From Pseudomonadota bacterium (GTDB lineage Bacteria; Bdellovibrionota_C; UBA2361; SZUA-149; DAOLCO01), in contig JAIYCX010000039.1 in the NCBI GenBank assembly GCA_027487795.1, forward strand, positions 124,001 to 188,000: 64,000 nt of DNA, read 5' to 3'. Below are positions 25,235 through 34,115 of the stretch, one piece after another; positions within the stretch are counted from its first letter, which is position 1, and each line of letters begins with the position of its first letter. The position numbers were made by a program, and so were the translations under genes. The notes under the pieces were generated by a model. The model did no database searches. It was not told the origin of the DNA and worked only from the letters and a program-made list of their open reading frames with translations.

Positions 25235-26221
25235 ATGGGTAAAAACTTTGCATTAATCGGCGCCGCAGGTTTCATTGCGCCTCGTCATATGAAAGCCATA
25301 AAGTATGTAGGTGGAAACCTTGCTGCTGCTTTAGATCCTTTTGATAGTGTTGGTGTGATAGATAGCTATTTCCCAAAAGCAGCATTTTTTACAGAGACCG
25401 AGCGTTTTGATAGGCACTTAGATAAAGTTCGAAGAAGTCAGGAAGCTAGTATAAATTATGTAAGTATTTGCTCTCCTAATTATTTACACGATGCTCATAT
25501 TCGTTTAGCACTAAGAAACGGAGCAAATGCAATAAGTGAAAAACCATTAGTGTTAAATCCTTGGAATGTAGATGCTTTAAAAGAGATAGAAGTAGAAACG
25601 GGTAAAAAAATTCATACTATTCTACAGCTAAGATACCATCCAGTTATACTCGCCCTCAAAAAGAAAATTGAAGAATCTAAAAATCAAAAAATATACGATA
25701 TAGACCTTACTTATATTACTTCTAGAGGAGCTTGGTATCATCGTTCTTGGAAAGGAGATCTCGAAAAGAGTGGGGGTATCGCAACTAATATAGGCGTACA
25801 TTTTTTTGATATGTTAGCTTGGATATTCGGACCAGTGGTTCAGAGTACTGTTCATGTTCAGGATTCTGATATAGCAGCAGGGTACTTGGAGCTAAAACAA
25901 GCCAGAGTTCGTTGGTTTCTAAGTGTGAATGCAGACTCATTACCTGAGTCATGTATTAAAGAATCAAAAACAACTTACCGTAATCTTTCTCTAGATGGGG
26001 AAGAGTTAGAGTTTAGTGACGGTTTTACAGATCTTCATAATGTAAGTTATCAATCTATATTAACTGACGGTGGATTTGGGTTGGAAGATTCAAGAGCAAG
26101 TGTAGAAATTTCCCATAGCATTAGGAATGCTAATGTAATAGGTCTTAAGGGTGATTATCATCCATTTTTAAAATCAAATAAAGAAAGTATTAATAATAGG
26201 CAAAGTTATGCAGTTAGATAA
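25235..26221 (+). CDS. wbpB: WbpB-like UDP-GlcNAc-uronate 3-dehydrogenase (Gfo/Idh/MocA family)
   Basis: The NAD-binding N-terminus reads FALIGAAGFIAPRHMKAI, and VSICSPNYLHDAHIRLAL with ISEKPLVLNPWN gives the E-K-P signature of the family. LRYHP, and TSRGAWYHRSWKGDLEKSGG with IGVHFFDML, form the sugar-site half and agree with WbpB/WlbA. The enzyme oxidises C3 of UDP-N-acetylglucosaminuronic acid, giving the 3-keto sugar that the aminotransferase at 27208 would use. WbpA, which makes the uronic acid, is not in the window. The end overlaps the next gene by 14 nt. Confidence 0.86.
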   Translation: MGKNFALIGAAGFIAPRHMKAIKYVGGNLAAALDPFDSVGVIDSYFPKAAFFTETERFDRHLDKVRRSQEASINYVSICSPNYLHDAHIRLALRNGANAISEKPLVLNPWNVDALKEIEVETGKKIHTILQLRYHPVILALKKKIEESKNQKIYDIDLTYITSRGAWYHRSWKGDLEKSGGIATNIGVHFFDMLAWIFGPVVQSTVHVQDSDIAAGYLELKQARVRWFLSVNADSLPESCIKESKTTYRNLSLDGEELEFSDGFTDLHNVSYQSILTDGGFGLEDSRASVEISHSIRNANVIGLKGDYHPFLKSNKESINNRQSYAVR

Positions 26222-27215
26222 TTCAAGAGTTTTAGTAATAGGTGGCGCTGGTTTTATCGGCGGTTTTGTTGTTCAAGAATTACTAAAGACAAAGGTAAAA
26301 GAAATTATAATTTATGATAATTTTGCCAGAGGCAAGTTAGAGAATATTAATCTTTCACTTAATGATCCTAGATGTTCTATTTTTCCTATGGGGGGAGATG
26401 TCAGGGAAGTAGATATTTTAGATAAGGCAATGGAAGGTGTTGACTATGTCTTTCATCTAGCTGCTATGTGGTTACTGCACTGTAAAGATTTTCCGCGAAC
26501 TGCATTTGATGTGAATATTGGAGGAACCTTTAATGTTCTAGAAGCATGTGTTAAGCATAAAGTTAAGAAGCTCATATATTCATCATCAGCTTCTGTTTAC
26601 GGAGATGCTGTAGAAGTACCTATGACAGAATCGCATCCATATAATAATAAGAATTTTTACGGAGCAACTAAAATCTCCGGAGAAGCAATGTGTACAGCCT
26701 TTAATGATAGATATGGGCTACCTATTATTGGCCTACGCTATATGAATGTTTACGGACCTGGACAAGATCAGCATGCTGTATACAGTGGGGTAGTTCCTAT
26801 AATGCTAAATAAAATAGCAGCAAATGAAACACCACAAATAAACGGAGATGGTTCTCAGGCCTATGATTTTGTATACGTTGAAGATGTTGCAAGATCTAAT
26901 ATTTGCGCGCTTTTATCTGATAAGAAAATCGGCTTCTATAATGTTGGAACGGAAGTTCAGACTACAATTAGGCAATTATGCGATACCATTTTAGCTCTTA
27001 AAAAATCAGAATTAAAAGTTAACTACGTTCCTTATGCAGCAGATGATGCTAGGCAATTAGTTCAAAATAGAATCGGATCTGCGGTTAAAGCTAGTAATGA
27101 AATTGGTTTTTCTTATTCTATAACTTTAGAACAAGGACTTCAGAAATTAATCAACTGGAGATTAGAAAGCGGAGTAGATTCTGAGGTAGTAATTAAGAGG
27201 GTACAAAATGGCTAA
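26208..27215 (+). CDS. NAD-dependent nucleotide-sugar epimerase/dehydratase
   Basis: An extended SDR of 335 residues: GGAGFIGGFVVQELL for NAD, VFHLAAMW, SSSASVYGD for the catalytic Ser/Thr site, YGATKISGE for the YxxxK pair, and RYMNVYGPGQD, all as in UDP-glucose 4-epimerase-like enzymes. Genes of this subtype are often found among wbpB/D/E-type cassettes. Here it probably acts at C4 or C5 of the uronic sugar, but the exact product cannot be told. It is not the WbpI-type C2 epimerase, which has a different fold. It overlaps both neighbours (14 and 8 nt). Confidence 0.85.
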   Translation: MQLDNSRVLVIGGAGFIGGFVVQELLKTKVKEIIIYDNFARGKLENINLSLNDPRCSIFPMGGDVREVDILDKAMEGVDYVFHLAAMWLLHCKDFPRTAFDVNIGGTFNVLEACVKHKVKKLIYSSSASVYGDAVEVPMTESHPYNNKNFYGATKISGEAMCTAFNDRYGLPIIGLRYMNVYGPGQDQHAVYSGVVPIMLNKIAANETPQINGDGSQAYDFVYVEDVARSNICALLSDKKIGFYNVGTEVQTTIRQLCDTILALKKSELKVNYVPYAADDARQLVQNRIGSAVKASNEIGFSYSITLEQGLQKLINWRLESGVDSEVVIKRVQNG

Positions 27216-28374
27216 AACTAATATTGAGGTTGCTCCTCAAATCCGAAATATTCCTATTTCATTACCGGTAACAGGTGAAGAGGAATGGCAAGCGGCTCGT
27301 GAACCAATAATGTCCGGTTGGTTAACTGCTGGTCCTAAAGTACGTGAGTTTGAAGAAGCTTTTGCAAAACGTCATCAAGTAAAGCATGCAATTGCAGTAA
27401 CAAGTGCAACTACTGCTTTACATTTAGCCTTAGTAGCATTAGGTGTCGGTTCAGGAGATGAAGTTATCGTTCCTGCATTCACTTGGGTATCTACCGCAAA
27501 TGTTGTCTTGTATTGTGGTGCAAAATTAGTATTTGTCGATGTTGATCCAAGAACATTTAATCTGGATACTCTTAAACTAAAAGATAAAATTACTTCAAAG
27601 ACTAAAGCAATAATTCCAGTCCATCTTTTTGGCCTTTGTGCTGATATGGATGAAATCAAAAAGATAGCGGGTAATATCCCTTTAATCGAAGACGCGGCAT
27701 GTGCCTCAGGAGCAGCTTATAAAGGAACTCCTGCTGGAGCACTAGGTACTATAGGTTGTTTTTCCTTCCACCCTAGAAAATCTGTTACTACTGGTGAAGG
27801 TGGAATGTTAACAACTAATGATGACAGTATTGCAGAGACCTTAGGAATGCTTAGAAATCATGGTGCTAGTATTTCTGAAGAACAGAGACACCATGGTCCA
27901 AAACCATTTATATTGCCAGATTTTAATATGATGGGTTTTAACTATAGAATGACCGATCTTCAAGGAGCAATAGGGACAGTTCAGTTAAAAAAACTTGATG
28001 CGTTCATAGCAGAGCGGGCAATGTGGGCAGAGTTTTATAATAAAGAACTTTCCCAAATTAAATGGCTCAACTTGCCTAAGTTTCCTTCTGAATATTCTCA
28101 CGGTTGGCAGTCTTATGTCACATTGGTAAATGAGGATAAGTCTCCATATCCGAGAAATATCATAATGGAGAAACTACAAGAAAAAGGTATCTCAACGAGA
28201 CCTGGAACTCATGCAGTACACATGTTGAATTTTTACAAAGAGAAATTTTCGATATCGGCCACTGATTACCCCGGTGCAATGATTGCAAACAATCAATCTA
28301 TGGCAATTCCACTTCATAATCGAATGACAGAAGAAGATTATTATTATGTAGTTAGGGTATTAGGCGAAATTTAG
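27208..28374 (+). CDS. wbpE: WbpE-like sugar aminotransferase (DegT/DnrJ/EryC1/StrS family)
   Basis: A PLP enzyme of 388 residues. The internal aldimine lysine is Lys191 in SFHPRKSVTTGEGGM. Further family marks are the N-terminal PLTGEEEW-like start (LPVTGEEEW), SGWLTAGPKVREFE, VTSATTALHLALVALG, IPVHLFGLCADMDEI and FNYRMTDLQGAIG. It aminates the 3-keto sugar made by the WbpB-like enzyme, with glutamate as usual donor; the WbpD-like enzyme would then acetylate it. Overlap of 8 nt with the upstream epimerase. It ends the first cassette of the locus, just before the repeat at 28380. Confidence 0.87.
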   Translation: MAKTNIEVAPQIRNIPISLPVTGEEEWQAAREPIMSGWLTAGPKVREFEEAFAKRHQVKHAIAVTSATTALHLALVALGVGSGDEVIVPAFTWVSTANVVLYCGAKLVFVDVDPRTFNLDTLKLKDKITSKTKAIIPVHLFGLCADMDEIKKIAGNIPLIEDAACASGAAYKGTPAGALGTIGCFSFHPRKSVTTGEGGMLTTNDDSIAETLGMLRNHGASISEEQRHHGPKPFILPDFNMMGFNYRMTDLQGAIGTVQLKKLDAFIAERAMWAEFYNKELSQIKWLNLPKFPSEYSHGWQSYVTLVNEDKSPYPRNIIMEKLQEKGISTRPGTHAVHMLNFYKEKFSISATDYPGAMIANNQSMAIPLHNRMTEEDYYYVVRVLGEI

Positions 28375-28379
28375 ACCGA

Positions 28380-28428
28380 AGTATAAAATAGTCATGACCG
28401 TTTTATACTAGACTATAAAACAGTCATG
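28380..28428. repeat. Three-copy 15-nt repeat forming alternative hairpins, operator-like
   Basis: Three copies of TATAAAAYAGTCATG-type units stand at 28382-28396 (+), 28393-28407 (-) and 28414-28428 (+), each matching the others at 13 or 14 of 15 positions. Copies 1 and 2 overlap and make a 30-nt near-palindrome (28380-28409) centred on TCATGA. Copies 2 and 3 could instead pair across a 6-nt loop. The element fills the 70-nt gap between the aminotransferase stop and the ATPase start. It has no T-run, so an operator or RNA switch is more likely than a terminator. Confidence 0.7.
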
Positions 28429-28444
28429 TGCTAGAAATCCATTA

Positions 28445-29575
28445 ATGGATATAAAAAAACGATATTTACATAAGTATATCAAAGAGTTTCTAGCAACTAG
28501 GATGGTCTTTATCGGAGGACCAAGGCAGGTTGGTAAAACAACACTGGCTTTATCATTTCTATCGCCAGCTATGGTAGATAATCCAGCATATCTAAATTGG
28601 GATGATGTGCAATCAAGAACTTTGATCCGAAATGGAGAGCTACCTAACTCTAAAATAATATTATTAGATGAGATTCATAAATTTTCAAAATGGAGAAATC
28701 TAATAAAAGGATTTTATGATAAGAGAAAGGAGTCCCAAAAATTTATAGTAACAGGTTCTGCAAGATTAGATTATTATCGTAGAGGCGGAGATTCTCTACT
28801 TGGTAGATATCGCTATCTACGTTTGCATCCTTTTAGTATTGATGAACTGAAAATAAAAAATAAAACTGATCTAGACTATCTTCTTCAATTTGGAGGTTAC
28901 CCAGAACCTTTCACAACTGGATCAGAGCGGATGTTAAAACTTTGGCATAAGGAAAGGCTATATCGAATTGTAAATGATGACATAAGAGATCTTGAAAATT
29001 TAAGAGATCTTTCAGGTGTTGAAATTTTAATGGAAAGTTTGGTAGATCGAGTTGGGTCTCCTTTATCAATTAATGCCTTAGCAGAAGATCTCTCAGTTAC
29101 TCATAGTACATTAGAGCACTGGGTTAAAATACTAGAGCAGGTATATTATTGTTATAGAATAAGTCCTTATGGTGCCCCAAAAATAAGAGCAGTAAAAAAA
29201 GAAAAAAAGCTTTATCTTTGGGATTGGAGTCAGTTAGAAGATAGGGGAGCAAAATTTGAAAACTTTGTGGCTAGTCATTTATTGAAATATTGTCATTTTC
29301 TTGAAGATACCGAAGGTGAGAGTATGGAACTACGATATCTGCGAGATAAGGATAGAAGAGAGGTTGATTTCGTAGTTTTAAAAAATAAAAAACCAATTTT
29401 TGCTGTAGAATGTAAAACTGGCGAAAAAGATGTATCAAAAAATATTCTATATTTTAAGGAAAGGACTCAAATACCAATATTCTATCAAGTTCATCTTGGT
29501 TCCAAAGACTACTTAAGTCAGTCTGGGGTTAGAGTTTTACCATTTTTGAAATTTTGTGATGAGGCAATGCGGTAA
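28445..29575 (+). CDS. AAA_14/DUF4143 family ATPase
   Basis: The 376-residue protein begins with a Walker A loop at 24-32 (GGPRQVGKT), has Walker B as IILLDEIHK, the sensor FIVTGSARLDYYRRGG, and LLGRYRYLRLHPFSIDEL, the standard AAA_14 domain. From about residue 190 the DUF4143 region follows: a winged-helix-like part (LAEDLSVTHSTLEHWVKIL) and an ATP-independent nuclease-like fold with DFVVLKNKKPIFAVECKTGE (D/E-x-K). Such ATPases are common single-gene accessory elements of unclear function. It has no link to glycan synthesis and breaks the gene run, so it was probably inserted here. ATG 16 nt after the repeat. Confidence 0.85.
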   Translation: MDIKKRYLHKYIKEFLATRMVFIGGPRQVGKTTLALSFLSPAMVDNPAYLNWDDVQSRTLIRNGELPNSKIILLDEIHKFSKWRNLIKGFYDKRKESQKFIVTGSARLDYYRRGGDSLLGRYRYLRLHPFSIDELKIKNKTDLDYLLQFGGYPEPFTTGSERMLKLWHKERLYRIVNDDIRDLENLRDLSGVEILMESLVDRVGSPLSINALAEDLSVTHSTLEHWVKILEQVYYCYRISPYGAPKIRAVKKEKKLYLWDWSQLEDRGAKFENFVASHLLKYCHFLEDTEGESMELRYLRDKDRREVDFVVLKNKKPIFAVECKTGEKDVSKNILYFKERTQIPIFYQVHLGSKDYLSQSGVRVLPFLKFCDEAMR

Positions 29576-29592
29576 TATTGAAAATTGTTTTT

Positions 29593-29615
29593 ATTATGTA
29601 AACTTGTTACATAAT
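29593..29615. repeat. Inverted repeat before the first asparagine-synthetase-like gene
   Basis: Perfect 9-bp arms (ATTATGTAA and TTACATAAT) with a 5-nt spacer lie 45 nt before the start at 29660. No T-run follows, so a dimeric regulator site is more likely than a terminator. Confidence 0.4.
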
Positions 29616-29659
29616 TAGGCGAATGCTAAGAAAATAAGAAGTATCGGAAGGTCAATAAA

Positions 29660-31540
29660 ATGTGCGGAATAGCTGGTATATTTCATCGTGATTCTCAGCC
29701 TGCAAGTTCCGTTGCACTAAAAAACATGACTGATTCTATCAGTCATCGTGGACCAGATGGCGAGGGATTTTATGTTAATGGCCCCGTTGCTATAGGACAT
29801 AGGCGTCTCTCAATTATAGACTTGTCCCCACTTGGGCATCAGCCCATGCTTTCAAGAGATTCTAGATTCGTGCTTAGCTATAATGGTGAAGTTTATAATT
29901 TTAATGAACTAAGATTAGAACTAGAGTCACTAGGACATGGTTTCCATTCAAAAACTGATACCGAAGTAGTACTAAATGCTTGGAGACAGTGGGGAGAAGA
30001 TTGTGTACTAAAATTTAATGGCATGTTTGCCTTTGCCGTTTGGGATAATCAAGAAAGATCTCTTACTTTAGTCAGAGATCGCTACGGCATTAAGCCATTA
30101 TACTATGCAGAGTGGAATAATACTTTGCTATTTGCGTCCGAACAAAAAGCTATCTTGACTCATCCTTATGCAAAAAAAGATTTAGATAAAGAAGCTTTAT
30201 TAGAATATTTTACTTTCCAAAATATTTTTACAGATAACACTCTTTTAAAAAATATAAAGTTGTTAAAGCCAGCAACTATTTTAAAATATAAAGAAGGAAA
30301 TAATTCTCCAGAAACTAAAACTTATTGGGACTATTGTTTCAGAGAGCCAACAGAGGCATGTAATTATAAAGAATACTGCGAAGAACTTGATCGTTTGATG
30401 AAGCAAGCAGTTAATCGGCAATTAGTATCTGATGTTGAATTAGGGTCATATCTTTCTGGCGGCATGGATTCAGGAACATTAACTGCCTTAGCTTCTCAGT
30501 ATTTACCTTATATTAAAACATTTACATGTGGCTTTGATCTAAGTTCAGCATCGGGACTTGAGCTAGGTTATGATGAGCGCATTAAGGCTGAAGCAATGTC
30601 AGCCCTATTTAAAACAGAGCATTATGAAATGGTTTTAAAAGCAGGCGATATGGAGCGGTGTATCCCAAAACTTGCTTATCATTTAGAAGAACCTAGGGTA
30701 GGGCAAAGTTATCCAAATTACTATGCGGCACAACTAGCAAGTAAGTTTGTAAAAGTAGTTCTTTCTGGAGCTGGAGGAGATGAACTTTTTGGAGGTTATC
30801 CGTGGCGATATTACCGTGCTGTAAACTGTTCTAGCTTTGAAAATTATATAGATCAGTATTATGTCTTTTGGCAGCGTCTTATTGATAATTCAATGTTGAA
30901 GAAGTTATTTTCTCCAATCTGGGATGAGGTAAGTCATGTCTGGACACGAGATATTTTTAGAGATGTTTTTTTAACTCATCAAAATGAATTAGATAGACCT
31001 GAGGATTATATTAATCATTCTCTATATTTTGAAGCTAAAACATTCTTACATGGATTATTAGTTGTTGAAGATAAATTAAGTATGGCTCATGGCTTAGAAA
31101 CACGAGTACCTTTTTTAGATAATGACCTTGTTGATTTCGCGATGAAGTGTCCGGTGCGTTTTAAACTAAATAACCTATCCGAGGTTTTGAAGATTAATGA
31201 AAATGAAACAGGCGATAAGCAAACTAAGTACTTCAAAAAAACAAATGATGGTAAGCAGATCTTGCGCGATGTTATGGGAAGATATATTCCTTCGTATATC
31301 GTAAATGCAGAAAAACAGGGATTCTCTGCACCAGATTCTAGCTGGTTTAAGGGAGAAAGCATTGATTTTGTAAAACGATCATTATGTTCTGAACAAAATA
31401 ATAATCTTCACTCCATATTTGATAGGAAGGTTTTAAATGGTCTTATTGATGATCATTTAAGTGGAAATCAAAATAGAAGATTATTTGTTTGGTCGTTACT
31501 GAATATGCAACAATTTTTAAACTTAAATAATCATTCATAA
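29660..31540 (+). CDS. asnB: Asparagine synthetase (glutamine-hydrolysing)-like amidotransferase, copy 1
   Basis: The 626-residue protein has a class II glutaminase domain starting MCGIAGIF (nucleophile Cys2), with SHRGPDGEG and YNGEVYNF, and a synthetase domain with the ATP loop SGGMDSGTL, GAGGDELFGGYPWRYY and LETRVPFLD. It moves glutamine nitrogen to a carboxylate after adenylation. In O-antigen clusters such proteins (for example WbpS) are thought to amidate uronic acids, so asparagine formation is not assured. The Gly-Met-Asp in the P-loop and the LSGAGGDE variant set it apart from copies 2 and 3. Ribosome site GGAAGG 8 nt upstream. Confidence 0.88.
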   Translation: MCGIAGIFHRDSQPASSVALKNMTDSISHRGPDGEGFYVNGPVAIGHRRLSIIDLSPLGHQPMLSRDSRFVLSYNGEVYNFNELRLELESLGHGFHSKTDTEVVLNAWRQWGEDCVLKFNGMFAFAVWDNQERSLTLVRDRYGIKPLYYAEWNNTLLFASEQKAILTHPYAKKDLDKEALLEYFTFQNIFTDNTLLKNIKLLKPATILKYKEGNNSPETKTYWDYCFREPTEACNYKEYCEELDRLMKQAVNRQLVSDVELGSYLSGGMDSGTLTALASQYLPYIKTFTCGFDLSSASGLELGYDERIKAEAMSALFKTEHYEMVLKAGDMERCIPKLAYHLEEPRVGQSYPNYYAAQLASKFVKVVLSGAGGDELFGGYPWRYYRAVNCSSFENYIDQYYVFWQRLIDNSMLKKLFSPIWDEVSHVWTRDIFRDVFLTHQNELDRPEDYINHSLYFEAKTFLHGLLVVEDKLSMAHGLETRVPFLDNDLVDFAMKCPVRFKLNNLSEVLKINENETGDKQTKYFKKTNDGKQILRDVMGRYIPSYIVNAEKQGFSAPDSSWFKGESIDFVKRSLCSEQNNNLHSIFDRKVLNGLIDDHLSGNQNRRLFVWSLLNMQQFLNLNNHS

Positions 31541-31548
31541 ATTTAAAT

Positions 31549-32826
31549 ATGAGTATAAAAAATAAGTCACCAAAATTACTTTTTATACCTTTTTTGATAT
31601 TGTATATATTTTATGTGCTGTTAACACATAACGATAACATGGAAGGAGATGAGAGTCGTTATGTCATGTTTGCTAATAATTTAATTAGTGGGTTTTACTC
31701 GCCACCTGAAGAGTTAAACCTTTGGAATGGACCTGGATACCCACTATATTTATTACCATTTGTTTATTTTAAACTACCATTGATATTTATAACTTTAACA
31801 AATGCAGTGCTACAGTATATATCTGTAGTGTATTTATATAAGGCTATAAAAATCTATGCTAACATTAATTATGCTCTTATTCTTAGCATATTTTGGGGAT
31901 TTTATTCTTTTTCTAATCAACAGTTAGGACAAATTTTAACAGAACCTTTAACCTGTTTTTTAATCACATTATTAATATATTTTAATGGTTGTTTTTTTAA
32001 ACTAAATAATAAGGTTTCAGGCTTTATGTTGGGTATTCTTTTAGGGTACTTAGTTTTGGTGAAAATAGTTTTTGGATATTGTGTTTTGGCGATTCTAATT
32101 TTAAGTTTGTTTTTGTGTGCCCTAAATAAGATTTTAAAAAAAGATATATTTTTATATAGAAAAACAAATTTTATAACTATTGTCGCCCTCTTTCTTGTAT
32201 TTCCTTATTTAATATATACTTATTCAATTACAAATCGTTTCCCCTATTTTGGAAATAGCGGAGGAATGTCTTTATATTGGATGAGCACTCCCTTTAAGCA
32301 TGAATATGGAGATTGGAATAATGAAGATTTTAATGCATGTTTACTTAATCCTGATATTATAGAATGTGATATTCTTTTCAGAAAAAACCATCAATTTGAA
32401 ATAGAATATATAAAAACACTTAATGGACTAGCAAAAGATGATGAATATAAAAAATTAGCGATTTTAAATATTAAAAATAATCCCGTAAAGTTTTTTAAGA
32501 ATTGTATTGCGAATATAAGTAGAATGATATTTGGTTTTCCGTTTAGCTATAATTTAGAAAAAATATCAACTTTTTACAGAGTAATTCCCAACTCGTTTAT
32601 TTTAGTGTTTTCTTTTTTTTCTTTTTTACTTTGGAGTTATCGAATAAAATATAGTGATTTTGGGATGAATTTTTTATTATTATTTTTTTTAATTTATTTG
32701 AGCTTTTCCACTATCGTTAGTGCTTATCCTAGGCAATTTTATATTATCGTCCCGTTTTTTTTAGTCTGGATTGCCCAAGTATTTTACGACGGCCTCACTA
32801 TCAAAGTTAAGTATAATACTAAATAA
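31549..32826 (+). CDS. Multi-pass membrane protein, GT-C (GT39/ArnT-like) glycosyltransferase candidate
   Basis: About ten hydrophobic segments in 425 residues. The first periplasmic loop holds THNDNMEGDESRYVMFANN, with the Asp/Glu pair after helix 1 that is typical of GT-C enzymes (protein mannosyltransferases, ArnT), which use polyprenyl-phosphate sugars on the periplasmic side. NGPGYPLYLLP agrees with the same class. It could add a side-branch sugar, possibly the one charged by the ALG5-like enzyme. I cannot exclude a Wzy-like role. A 137-nt AT-rich gap follows. Confidence 0.6.
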   Translation: MSIKNKSPKLLFIPFLILYIFYVLLTHNDNMEGDESRYVMFANNLISGFYSPPEELNLWNGPGYPLYLLPFVYFKLPLIFITLTNAVLQYISVVYLYKAIKIYANINYALILSIFWGFYSFSNQQLGQILTEPLTCFLITLLIYFNGCFFKLNNKVSGFMLGILLGYLVLVKIVFGYCVLAILILSLFLCALNKILKKDIFLYRKTNFITIVALFLVFPYLIYTYSITNRFPYFGNSGGMSLYWMSTPFKHEYGDWNNEDFNACLLNPDIIECDILFRKNHQFEIEYIKTLNGLAKDDEYKKLAILNIKNNPVKFFKNCIANISRMIFGFPFSYNLEKISTFYRVIPNSFILVFSFFSFLLWSYRIKYSDFGMNFLLLFFLIYLSFSTIVSAYPRQFYIIVPFFLVWIAQVFYDGLTIKVKYNTK

Positions 32827-32963
32827 TTTTACTTTATAAATTAATTTAGACTATTAAAAATAAGATTTTTAAATAATTTAAATATTTTTTTGTAGTGCAT
32901 TATTTATGTTTATTATAATTAATTAAGTTATAATAGTTTATTAGTTTAGGAAATAACATAGAA

Positions 32964-34115
32964 TTGAAGAGCAAATTGAATAACCTGAGTAGAATATTTT
33001 TAATATGCGTTATTTTTTCTTATGGATTAATGGTAGGTCGCTATCAGATTCTTCCATATTCCCAGATAGTAAATTTAAAACAATATACACTTTCTTTTTT
33101 CCAAAAAGGTCTGCATGAATATACATATAATAGCAGGAATGCTGAGTTAACGCAGTTCGCTTTTACGGACGAAATCATAAAGGGAGATAAAATATATCCT
33201 CCTATAACTTCTCTCGAAGAAATAACTCAAAGAAATAAAGAAATATTTCTACCAGTAACAAAATTTTTTACAGCATATAAAGAACTTGAAATAAAGAATT
33301 CTGCAATAATCTCACTTAATCAAGGACATACAAAGATAACTAAAGTAGAATATGCTCTTTCAGATCAAATTTATGATGGATATGCTTATGGTCAGATTAA
33401 TGATGATGCTATAAATAAAAGAGCTATACTTATTATTCCAGGATCAGGTCTTAACCAGTCAAGTGCAATAGTTAATAATGAACAGTCGAACTATCATTTT
33501 GGTATAATTAATCAATTTCAAGATAAGGAAACAGATACTTTTGTTTTTATTAAACCTAACCAAGATGTTTTGGCCTTTCATAATGGGTTTAAAAAACTAA
33601 ATCTTGATCATTATGTAAATTGGCATTTAAATAAAGGGGGATCATTTTCAAGTAGTTATATTGTTCAATCTATGGCGTTTACAAAGTATCTTCAGACTAA
33701 ATATAAAACAGTTATATTGGTTGGGCTTTCTCAGGGTGGTGCAGCTGCATTACTTAACGCATTTCAATCTGAACCTGACTTAGCTGTTATATCATCTGGT
33801 TATTCTCAAATAAATCAACAAGTGGAATCTGCAGGACATAATCAAATTATTATACCTGGCGTTTCTAATTTACTTGATATTGATAATCTTAAAACTACAA
33901 TCTCTAAAATGAAAACATCTTTTCTTTTTACTTGGGGGCTTCGGGAAAGAGGGACATATAGAATAGAAGCAGAAGAAAATTATAGTTGTTCAAAATTTAA
34001 AAATATTAAAAACATCAAATGTATAATATTTCAAGGTGAACATAATTTCCCACTAGAAGAAATTCAAACTTTTGTCAAAAATCGAAGTGATTATGAACTG
34101 TGTTTGAAAAATTAA
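32964..34115 (+). CDS. Membrane-anchored alpha/beta hydrolase
   Basis: An N-terminal hydrophobic segment (IFLICVIFSYGLMVG) would anchor the protein facing the periplasm. The core contains AILIIPGSGLNQSSAIV for the oxyanion strand, the nucleophile elbow GLSQGG with Ser256, and a C-terminal IFQGEHNFPLEE with the candidate His. An Asp between them is less clear. It may be an esterase acting on acyl groups of the glycan, or a deacylase; no substrate can be named. The start is TTG with AGGAAA upstream at a rather long spacing. Its end overlaps the next gene by 16 nt. Confidence 0.68.
   Translation: MKSKLNNLSRIFLICVIFSYGLMVGRYQILPYSQIVNLKQYTLSFFQKGLHEYTYNSRNAELTQFAFTDEIIKGDKIYPPITSLEEITQRNKEIFLPVTKFFTAYKELEIKNSAIISLNQGHTKITKVEYALSDQIYDGYAYGQINDDAINKRAILIIPGSGLNQSSAIVNNEQSNYHFGIINQFQDKETDTFVFIKPNQDVLAFHNGFKKLNLDHYVNWHLNKGGSFSSSYIVQSMAFTKYLQTKYKTVILVGLSQGGAAALLNAFQSEPDLAVISSGYSQINQQVESAGHNQIIIPGVSNLLDIDNLKTTISKMKTSFLFTWGLRERGTYRIEAEENYSCSKFKNIKNIKCIIFQGEHNFPLEEIQTFVKNRSDYELCLKN

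Noticed and set aside
28375-28444. Transposon or MITE end at the three-copy repeat
   Set aside because: There is no transposase nearby, and no second terminal repeat or target duplication was seen beyond the ATPase gene.
32911-32935. Inverted repeat TATTATAA/TTATAATA before the hydrolase gene as terminator or promoter
   Set aside because: It is entirely A/T in a very AT-rich gap, so chance occurrence is likely, and no T-run or -35 box supports it.
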